NCBI GenBank assembly: GCA_003527555.1 | Contig: DPWT01000149.1 | Span: 1-14,077 of the forward strand | DNA from: Verrucomicrobiales bacterium | GTDB taxonomy: Bacteria; Verrucomicrobiota; Verrucomicrobiia; Verrucomicrobiales; Akkermansiaceae | Direction of reading: 5' to 3' | Length of the DNA: 14,077 nt | Part shown: in pieces, positions 7,966 to 14,077 of the stretch | Position numbering within the stretch: position 1 is the stretch's first letter | Layout: the number at the start of each line of letters is the position of its first letter | The notes under the pieces: generated by a model | Told to the model about the DNA's origin: nothing | Databases searched by the model: none | The model's input: only the letters and a program-made list of their open reading frames with translations | Position numbers and translations under genes: made by a program

Positions 7966-10900
7966 TTATGGAAGAAGCACTTCAAGCCGGTAAAATCTAC
8001 GATTCTGATCATCTAGATTGGGAGAGGATGTATACTGCCCAGCATCATCGACTTGTCGGTGCAGGTTAGGGAGCTCTCCAAGGGTAATGATGTCAGCGCC
8101 GAGGCGAGTCCAGCTATCCAAGCTATCTGACCACCATAGGCGATAGCGGCGGTCAGCAATGGTTGGAAAATCAAGTGTAATACTTGCATCAGCATTACGT
8201 ATGATACGTAGTTGAGGAAAAAGATGAGTATCAGCCAGTTGCGGGTTCAACCCTAACAAATGCTCAGTGATGTTATCCATTCCATCTTCGTCTGGGTCGC
8301 CGGTTCCACCGTTATCTTCATCTGTGCTGCCGTCATCATTGAAGCTAAGGCTATTCGCAATTTCCCAAGCATCAGGCAGGCCGTCTTGATCACAATCAGC
8401 ACATGTTGCTGAGAGTTGCAGATCCATGGAAAACGACGTGCCCGTACTTTCCATTTCGAGCTGCTCGGTTTGTGCCTGGTTACGCATGTTCAAAGTATCA
8501 GGCAAGAAGCTAGGTCCCGATTTATCCGTGGCTAATGCGTTATAGGAAGCACTCGAGTAATAGACAGCCGCAGAAACATTGGCGACAGGGGAAGTATTCG
8601 TTACGATTACCCTAGATCCATTGTCTGATGCGAACGTCATATTTCTTTGACCATTGATTAGTAAATCATCAAGGTGAGGAGAAACGCCAAACCGGACAAA
8701 CAGTTTAGTAACGCCCCCAGCAAGAATATAATCACCGACAAGCTTGTCGGAACTATCCGCAAGCGAGATGGTTTTAGAAATTTTTCCATCCGAGCTGGTG
8801 AACTCCCAGCCATCCGTGCCACTGGTTGCGACCGTGTAGTTATCGTTCACATAGGCATTGGTATCGGGGCCCAATGCAAACCAATCTTTATAGCCACTTG
8901 TCCGGTAAGCATCGATATCACTACCATTAAGAACGCTGTCTCCTTCCGCCTCTGTCTCACTACCCGAATAGCTAAGATGGTTTCCTACGACTTGGTAAAC
9001 CTGTCCCAATGTAGTATCTCTTACCCAAGCTGCAGTTAGCCTTCCACCGATAGACTCAAACACAGCAAATACGCGGTCATTTTTAAGCAAATATTCATTT
9101 TCACCATCTAAGTCGACATCTTGCGCAACAGCACTTGCAGTCGCAGGAGGCGTGGCGGCCCAGAGCTCAACTTGCTTATACATTGCCGAGAAACGCATCT
9201 GCGACTGAGCATGTTTTGAAAAATCTGCCAATAAATTAAAATCGGAGTCCGACCAAATATAGCTGCCTGTGCTGTACTTGCTCAGGTCGTTGTTCTGCTG
9301 TTCATGAAACGCGGTGAGCAACGTCGCTGAGTGAGCCGTAGCACGTGCAAGCTTGCCGAGCCTCGCGTTGGGTGCTGTCATTGCACTGACCTGATCCCAC
9401 GCAAGGTCGGCAGAGCCGCTGTCGTTGAGAGCCTGCATACCAAATGCCTGAGCTACTGAGGTGCTTGGGCGGATATCAAAGATTTTATCAACCAATCCTT
9501 CTTCACGAGGGCTACCGTTATACCAATCATCGTAATTTTCCTGAGTGGCATGATCGAGCCAGTCGTTACTCGTCTTCGCTAGAACAGGAGAGCCGCGATC
9601 AAATGCAAACCAAGCGTCACCGATACCATCACGCGTCACATCAACTTGATTGTTTACAATCTGCTCAGGCGTTACCAACTGAATCCACGGCTTGTTTGCC
9701 ATCCAGCGTAGATTTATATCGTATGCCTCCGCGTTGTCTGTGTCTATTAGTTCATCCCAGTGATGATAGAGCACAACAACCTGATCTTGCGTGCCGCTGT
9801 TTGCCTTGCGTTGGTATAGGTTTCTTAGCGCAGCCGGTAAGCCATTGTTCATCGTCTGGTAACGATACGTGCTTGCCGAATCGTTGATCAGGAAACACGT
9901 AACACCATGATATTTGTTTAATCTATAACCATCGTCAGAAATTGCGGTGTTTCTTCCCTGCCATTTGAAGAAATGGCGCATCTGATCTATAAATGTGTAG
10001 TTGTATCCCATGGCGGATACTTTTGCTAACACATCACCATCCACCACACGCTCGGGTGTCCAAAACACATTGTTTGACGGTGCCACGGCATAAATACGTT
10101 GCAGCGTTTCGGCCGCTAAAGCCGCATTATCTATGTTAAATGCTGTGGAAAAATACGACAGCATGTGATCGGAATAAGTTGTCCCTAACAGGTTGACTTG
10201 TCCCGTCTGCGCCATTGATGCGATACGTGCATTAAACGATGGTCCATCGAGCCATGGTTTTCCCGCTGAAGGATCTACCGATGCCCACTGGACAGCCGAT
10301 GACAGCGTCGGAGTAACATGCAGAGTCATCGGCACACCAAATGCCTCGTGGGCATCTAGACTACGGTGCCATCCGGTGCTGTAGCCCGAATCGATTTTCG
10401 CCTGTGTCTGGCTGCCTGGCCTGATCGCGTGGTTGCCATGGTTGAGTATGATCACCTTAGCGGACTTACATTGGTCAGGATAGCAACCATTACCATCTGC
10501 CTGCATAAAGGTTGTTAGTTTTCCGTTAGAGGCTATATAATCTTGGCTGCTCCAGTAATCCTCAGCAAGCCAATCATCATAAATGGTATCACGGATATCA
10601 TTTCTGCCACCCAAGTCACCTAGGCCAGTGCCATTGTTCTGTGTTCCATCGCGTGTGGTGTAAACTTGGAATCGAAGTTGACTACTACCATTCCACCCAG
10701 CGTCAAGTAGTGCCTGACGGCTGATTGAAAACTCACAGGCATCTAAATCCGAGTTGAAATAAGCCGCGCCGAATCCATTAGCTGCATTCTGGTCACGCGA
10801 TACTACTCCAGCGGCAGCAAGGTCTTGGTTTACCGCCGTTGTATTATTTCCTGCATCCGTATCCACATAGACCCGCCCCGTATTGCCTTTATAGCAGGCA

Positions 10901-13900
10901 GCGACAACTTCCCACTTCATCTCAGTGAGAATATCTATCTCATCGGGAAGAGCCGCTTCACCGGAAGCGGTATTTCCTGTGTCGATAACAACATAGATAT
11001 CCATGTTCTCCTCCTCCGCGAACGGCTGAAGATCATAAAAATCTAATCGAAAGTAAAAGTTTCCATCGGCTCCACCATCGCGTGCGTAAAACGCCACCAT
11101 GTCGCGCGAGGTGTCGAATCCATCGCCTGCCGGAAATGTGTCGCCACTTTGGTTATTACCGCCTTCACCTTCGCGCTCATCGAAGGCCACCAGATCATCA
11201 CGCGTCCATCCGGTGAACTCGTTGCCATTGACTGCATTACCTACAACAACTTCAGTGCCAGGGCCGATTTCGATCGAATTAGCAGGAAGTTCTGGCACGG
11301 CATTACTGACCAGTGGCTTGGTGCCGCTTGTCTGCTCTTGTGAATTGGTAAACGAGTCACCATCTGGATCACCGGATGCACCCTGAGTAGTGTCACCGTC
11401 ATCCACCGCTGCTGTTCCTATATTGTCTATTCCATTATCTAGGGGATTGAGGCCATTCTGCACTTCCCAGCCATCTAATAGACCATCACCATCTGTATCC
11501 ACGTTAAGCGGATCCGTCTCACTCCATGCCTCACCAACATCGTGATTACGATCGCGATTAGTATCGCCCGTAATCAGACCATTGCCATCCTTGTCCTCAC
11601 CGTAACCATCACTGAGGCCATCACCATCGGAGTCTGGATTATTAGGGTCGGTTTCCAACCAAGTTTCCCCGAGGTCAATTATTCCGTTTGGCCAGACTTT
11701 GCTGCTGTCATTTCTATCTAAAGTATTACCATCGCCATCTACCCAGCCGTTGTGGACAAGAGTGGTAAGATTTAATCCGCTTAACCAAGCGGGATTAAAA
11801 CCATCTTCCACGCCGTCAAGAATACCGTCGCCATCGCTGTCGGGTTTTTGCGGGTCAGTCATTGAACCATGAATCTGCTCAGTGCGGCTTCGATTAAAGT
11901 CGTAATTAGGTAGGTTCCAGTTGTCGGGCACTGTGTTGAAATAAGGTGGATCCAGATCTGCCTTAAAGTTCGGCGTGCCGTCACCATCAGTATCGCGGGT
12001 GACAATCGTCCCGTAGTCGAAGGTACTATCAGAATCGCCATCCGTAAACGGCTCCGATGTTTCTCCAGCATCATGAACTCCATTGCTGTTAGAATCATCC
12101 CAATCGAACTTCTGGTTTCCTGCACCGATGTTGTCCGGTCCGTATCCAGAATCAGTAAACGACTCACCCTGCTGGGCAGTGGGGACTCCAGACCAGCCGA
12201 CCTCAAGGGCATCGGGAAGTAGATCCCCATCCGTATCCGGCGTGACCGGGTTGCTGTTTCCGTAGGCACGCCAAACGTGAACTTCACCATTGGTCCATGT
12301 CTCCGCATTTGTGCTGGGAAGATCCTTTGGGGTCGACTCATCGACATCTAACAAACCATCATCATCATCGTCAGGATCATTGGGGTCCTCGGGCAGAACC
12401 TGCCGGAAAACCACGGTGACATTTCTCCTCGCTGATGCGACTACGGGACCCGCTACCACTTTTTTCGCATCTACACGGAAGCGATATTGACCTTCCTGAA
12501 TGCCACTCCAGGTGAAGTCCCAGATTTTCTTGTTACCGTTCACTTCTGTGGTTGGGGCTGAGACAATACCTGTGCCTAACTCCCAGACAATATCGAGTTC
12601 TACAACATCGGAATCAGTCTCCACGCGGATTGGGGTTGAGCGTTGTTCGGTGGTTGGGCTGGCAACCGCGGGTAAAATCACCTCGTACGGTTTACCATCG
12701 CTATCAAAAGCTGGTGGGGTGGGGATGCTAAGGAAAGTAATATCAACAACCTGCGCCTTCACCTTGCGATCAGCGCGGAGGATAACGCCACCGCGCGTGT
12801 GGGTGATGTTGATGTGGTGCACAAATTCACGCTGACCGTTATAGAGGTTCGGTAAATCGTAGGCGACCGCGTGGTAGTCGGCTGTCTCATTGCGAATAAT
12901 AGAATACTGAGCGCGGTCCTGAGCCTCGGCACCTTCAGTGGATCCAGACACACGGCTCGCAATGGTGATGAGAAACTCATCAATCAATTCCTGATCCGAC
13001 TTGCCGTCACCAAGCGACTTCGAGAAGTATGCCTTCATGGTGTAGTTTTCCCCAACGACCACTTCTTCGGACGAGGGAAACGCGATGAACATTCGGGTGT
13101 CTGGTCCGTTGGCATTCACGTTTCTTGTTAGGGTGGTATACCAATTGGCGGTATCGTCAGCGGTGCTAACCGTTCCCGTGAAGGCACTTGAATCGGCTGA
13201 AGATTTCTCGACGAGTCGCACGCGTAGTTTCGATGCCAGATTTCCAGACGGGATATTCGTGTAGTTAAAGCGCCATTCCTTCGGGTAACTGCTGGTAATG
13301 GTGGTGGACGGAATCACTTCCGATGCCTGCACCCAGGAACCAATACCATTTCCGTTCGATGTTCCCGTTTGCGCGTCATCGTTCGGACCAGCCCCATCAT
13401 CAATGAAGAACCATACCTCGTCCACGCTGTTGTCTGTCCTAACGACGGCACCGTAGCTTTGGTCACCCAGTGTGTCGTTTTCCGCAGGAAAAACAACTTC
13501 TCCCTCGGGACGTTTGGCATCGTAGTAAAATGTCTGCTGGAAAGTGTTGTAGAGTGATGCCTTGTTGTCGCGCTTTAGAAATGCCCGACCCCGGATGATG
13601 TGAAAGCCTTCATCGAGGCCAGTCTGAATCACAAATGACGAGTCGTCCGATGTCTTGGCGTAATCATTGTGAGGGAAAAACTGAACTGTCTCGGCATTGA
13701 AATTGTCGACCTCAAAAACGGTCATCATTCTTTTCTTCTGATCAACGGGGCCAGAGCCGGTAGGGAAGACACTAGCCAACGGGTTACCACCTGCGCTGGT
13801 GCGGACTATGGCCAGTTTGTAACGCAGGCTGGTGATGCCAGCTGAAGGAACCGAAGCTTTAAACCAGGTTCCACCACCTGCATCATGTGAGAGTGTCATG

Positions 13901-14077
13901 CTGGCAACTTTTGTGGTGCCCAAGGGGTCGCCGCCGGAACCCTCAGGGTTCGTGCCGTCCGATGTGTAGTAAACGTAGGCAAGGTAGCCATCGAGTCCGC
14001 TGTTCGACTTCGCCCAGAAATTAAGGTTGCCACCAGACTCATCGTATTGGTTGGGGGTTCCAGATGGCGGGCTTTCC
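7966..14077 (-). CDS. Giant multidomain secreted GH57-type glycoside hydrolase, N-terminus beyond window
   Basis: Seen: the frame is open to the right edge, giving at least 2,036 residues. Numbering below starts at the TTG codon at 13923, an arbitrary reference, not a start. Residues 1-510 are Ig-like or carbohydrate-binding-like beta domains; a VYYTSDGTNP motif lies just before residue 1. Residues 511-872 are Asp-rich calcium repeats. About 882-1140 resembles a DOMON/glucodextranase C-terminal domain. About 1150-1590 matches the GH57 plan: NHGNHAIRP (1161-1169; HQP in typical members), GQVNLLGTTYSDHM (1241-1254), WTPERVVD (1288-1295) with likely nucleophile Glu1291, and HHWDELID (1387-1394) with likely acid Asp1390, 99 residues on, a spacing normal for GH57. 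A beta-sandwich follows (1600-1840; DVDLDGENEYLL, GGRLTAAWVRD), like that after GH57 amylopullulanase or glucanotransferase barrels. Residues 1844-1985 are a calcium-repeat pair and tail. Inferred: extracellular alpha-glucan (pullulan, starch) hydrolase. The GH57 call is from motifs only; a divergent GH57-like enzyme is the main alternative. Confidence 0.8.
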   Translation of the reverse strand, partial: ESPPSGTPNQYDESGGNLNFWAKSNSGLDGYLAYVYYTSDGTNPEGSGGDPLGTTKVASMTLSHDAGGGTWFKASVPSAGITSLRYKLAIVRTSAGGNPLASVFPTGSGPVDQKKRMMTVFEVDNFNAETVQFFPHNDYAKTSDDSSFVIQTGLDEGFHIIRGRAFLKRDNKASLYNTFQQTFYYDAKRPEGEVVFPAENDTLGDQSYGAVVRTDNSVDEVWFFIDDGAGPNDDAQTGTSNGNGIGSWVQASEVIPSTTITSSYPKEWRFNYTNIPSGNLASKLRVRLVEKSSADSSAFTGTVSTADDTANWYTTLTRNVNANGPDTRMFIAFPSSEEVVVGENYTMKAYFSKSLGDGKSDQELIDEFLITIASRVSGSTEGAEAQDRAQYSIIRNETADYHAVAYDLPNLYNGQREFVHHINITHTRGGVILRADRKVKAQVVDITFLSIPTPPAFDSDGKPYEVILPAVASPTTEQRSTPIRVETDSDVVELDIVWELGTGIVSAPTTEVNGNKKIWDFTWSGIQEGQYRFRVDAKKVVAGPVVASARRNVTVVFRQVLPEDPNDPDDDDDGLLDVDESTPKDLPSTNAETWTNGEVHVWRAYGNSNPVTPDTDGDLLPDALEVGWSGVPTAQQGESFTDSGYGPDNIGAGNQKFDWDDSNSNGVHDAGETSEPFTDGDSDSTFDYGTIVTRDTDGDGTPNFKADLDPPYFNTVPDNWNLPNYDFNRSRTEQIHGSMTDPQKPDSDGDGILDGVEDGFNPAWLSGLNLTTLVHNGWVDGDGNTLDRNDSSKVWPNGIIDLGETWLETDPNNPDSDGDGLSDGYGEDKDGNGLITGDTNRDRNHDVGEAWSETDPLNVDTDGDGLLDGWEVQNGLNPLDNGIDNIGTAAVDDGDTTQGASGDPDGDSFTNSQEQTSGTKPLVSNAVPELPANSIEIGPGTEVVVGNAVNGNEFTGWTRDDLVAFDEREGEGGNNQSGDTFPAGDGFDTSRDMVAFYARDGGADGNFYFRLDFYDLQPFAEEENMDIYVVIDTGNTASGEAALPDEIDILTEMKWEVVAACYKGNTGRVYVDTDAGNNTTAVNQDLAAAGVVSRDQNAANGFGAAYFNSDLDACEFSISRQALLDAGWNGSSQLRFQVYTTRDGTQNNGTGLGDLGGRNDIRDTIYDDWLAEDYWSSQDYIASNGKLTTFMQADGNGCYPDQCKSAKVIILNHGNHAIRPGSQTQAKIDSGYSTGWHRSLDAHEAFGVPMTLHVTPTLSSAVQWASVDPSAGKPWLDGPSFNARIASMAQTGQVNLLGTTYSDHMLSYFSTAFNIDNAALAAETLQRIYAVAPSNNVFWTPERVVDGDVLAKVSAMGYNYTFIDQMRHFFKWQGRNTAISDDGYRLNKYHGVTCFLINDSASTYRYQTMNNGLPAALRNLYQRKANSGTQDQVVVLYHHWDELIDTDNAEAYDINLRWMANKPWIQLVTPEQIVNNQVDVTRDGIGDAWFAFDRGSPVLAKTSNDWLDHATQENYDDWYNGSPREEGLVDKIFDIRPSTSVAQAFGMQALNDSGSADLAWDQVSAMTAPNARLGKLARATAHSATLLTAFHEQQNNDLSKYSTGSYIWSDSDFNLLADFSKHAQSQMRFSAMYKQVELWAATPPATASAVAQDVDLDGENEYLLKNDRVFAVFESIGGRLTAAWVRDTTLGQVYQVVGNHLSYSGSETEAEGDSVLNGSDIDAYRTSGYKDWFALGPDTNAYVNDNYTVATSGTDGWEFTSSDGKISKTISLADSSDKLVGDYILAGGVTKLFVRFGVSPHLDDLLINGQRNMTFASDNGSRVIVTNTSPVANVSAAVYYSSASYNALATDKSGPSFLPDTLNMRNQAQTEQLEMESTGTSFSMDLQLSATCADCDQDGLPDAWEIANSLSFNDDGSTDEDNGGTGDPDEDGMDNITEHLLGLNPQLADTHLFPQLRIIRNADASITLDFPTIADRRYRLWWSDSLDSWTRLGADIITLGELPNLHRQVDDAGQYTSSPNLDDQNRRFYRLEVLLP
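7981..8394 (-). other. C-terminal calcium-repeat pair and 'FYR' tail of the GH57-type protein
   Basis: Two Asp-rich loops, CDQDGLPDAWE (residues 1844-1854, numbered from the TTG at 13923) and DPDEDGMDNITE (1876-1887), precede LLGLNP. An 80-residue beta-rich tail follows, with RYRLWWSDSLDSW (1926-1938) and a terminal RRFYRLEVLLP. A CADC pair (Cys1841, Cys1844) marks the junction with the preceding domain. The layout parallels the end of the downstream GH13 protein, which argues for a common cellular fate. Confidence 0.6.
9154..10476 (-). other. GH57-like catalytic domain region
   Basis: The catalytic (beta/alpha)7-type region is read from motif order: region 1 NHGNH (His codon 10438-10440), region 2 GQVN (Asn codon 10192-10194, where most GH57 members have Glu), region 3 FWTPER (Glu codon 10051-10053) and region 4 HHWDE (Asp codon 9754-9756). 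A helical stretch rich in Ala, His and Gln follows (about 9154-9370), ending KQVELWA, as expected for the helical part after a GH57 barrel. The two expected catalytic carboxylates are present; the changes in regions 1 and 2 mark it as divergent. Confidence 0.7.
11310..12393 (-). repeat. Array of about 12 thrombospondin-type-3-like calcium-binding repeats
   Basis: In-frame Asp-rich loops of the form DxDGDGxxD recur through residues 511-872 (numbered from the TTG at 13923). Examples: DDDDDGLLD (517), DTDGDLLPD (563), DSNSNGVHD (610), DTDGDGTPN (644), DSDGDGILD (695), DSDGDGLSD (764), DTDGDGLLD (809) and DPDGDSFTN (852). On the plus strand they appear as scattered CCATCACCATC-type words. Known of such repeats: each loop binds calcium through Asp side chains, and the array forms a stiff, protease-resistant spacer. 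Inferred: it holds the N-terminal Ig-like domains away from the DOMON and catalytic domains. Loop spacing is irregular, about 25 to 55 residues. Confidence 0.85.
11464..11673 (-). repeat. Long-period tandem duplication inside the calcium-repeat array
   Basis: LGETWLETDPNNPDSDGDGL (starting at residue 751; 11596-11673 with its SDGYGE end) and VGEAWSETDPLNVDTDGDGL (starting at residue 796; 11464-11538 with its LDGWE end) share order and spacing, a unit of 45 residues or 135 bases. The DNA copies have drifted clearly, so the duplication is old and not a recent slippage product. Confidence 0.65.

Noticed and set aside
11460..12390. Recurring CCATCACCATC-type words looking like a DNA repeat or CRISPR-like array
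   Set aside because: Copies are imperfect, irregularly spaced and in frame; they are simply the minus-strand codons of DxDGDG calcium loops. There are no constant repeats with unique spacers.
13921..13923. TTG codon as the start of the giant hydrolase
   Set aside because: The frame stays open to the window edge and the upstream codons continue the same beta domain, so this is an internal leucine codon.
12000..14077. Base-composition shift marking horizontal transfer of the 5' part of the giant gene
   Set aside because: Hand counts of single 60-base lines vary widely within the region (27/60 GC at 12961-13020, 37/60 at 13741-13800, against 27/60 at 6241-6300), so no consistent shift could be shown.
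1..14077. tRNA, rRNA, transposase, integrase, toxin-antitoxin or defence genes
   Set aside because: None of the real reading frames or short intergenic spaces shows their motifs or structures.

Overview
The window reads as chromosomal DNA from a Gram-negative bacterium of the Planctomycetes-Verrucomicrobia group, most likely a marine or aquatic Verrucomicrobiota. That is an inference from three things: a secreted ThuA-domain protein, giant secreted glycoside hydrolases carrying Asp-rich DxDGDG calcium repeats with a 'Y.L..S.DL..W ... RFYR' C-terminal tail, and starts without Shine-Dalgarno sequences. No RNA gene, insertion sequence, CRISPR array or integrase is visible. Coding density is very high and no gene-free stretch exceeds about 140 bases.

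Layout. (1) Bases 1-714, plus strand: the 3' part of an L,D-transpeptidase (YkuD fold), a peptidoglycan cross-linking enzyme, cut by the left edge. (2) Convergent to it, 741-1535, minus strand: a ThuA-like protein with a signal peptide. (3) Divergent from that, 1676-4888, plus strand: a complete carB, the large subunit of carbamoyl-phosphate synthase, with both ATP-grasp halves and the allosteric domain; carA is not next to it. (4) Minus strand, 14077 down to 4903: two very large secreted carbohydrate-active proteins, transcribed from right to left. The upstream one is cut by the right edge (at least 2,036 residues visible). It carries Ig-like domains, an array of calcium-binding repeats, a DOMON/glucodextranase-like domain, a GH57-type catalytic domain, a beta-sandwich, and a second calcium-repeat pair with a C-terminal tail. 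Nine bases after its stop begins a complete 1,017-residue GH13 alpha-amylase-family protein with a signal peptide and all GH13 catalytic residues.

How the genes work together. The GH57/GH13 pair looks like one operon for extracellular breakdown of an alpha-glucan (starch, glycogen, pullulan or a marine equivalent). It uses two catalytic folds of unrelated ancestry whose proteins end in the same kind of C-terminal module, which suggests a common destination or anchoring route. The other three genes are unrelated cell-wall, unknown-metabolism and pyrimidine/arginine housekeeping functions. The polysaccharide pair is the most interesting part of the window; every domain assignment rests on motif reading, not on database searches.
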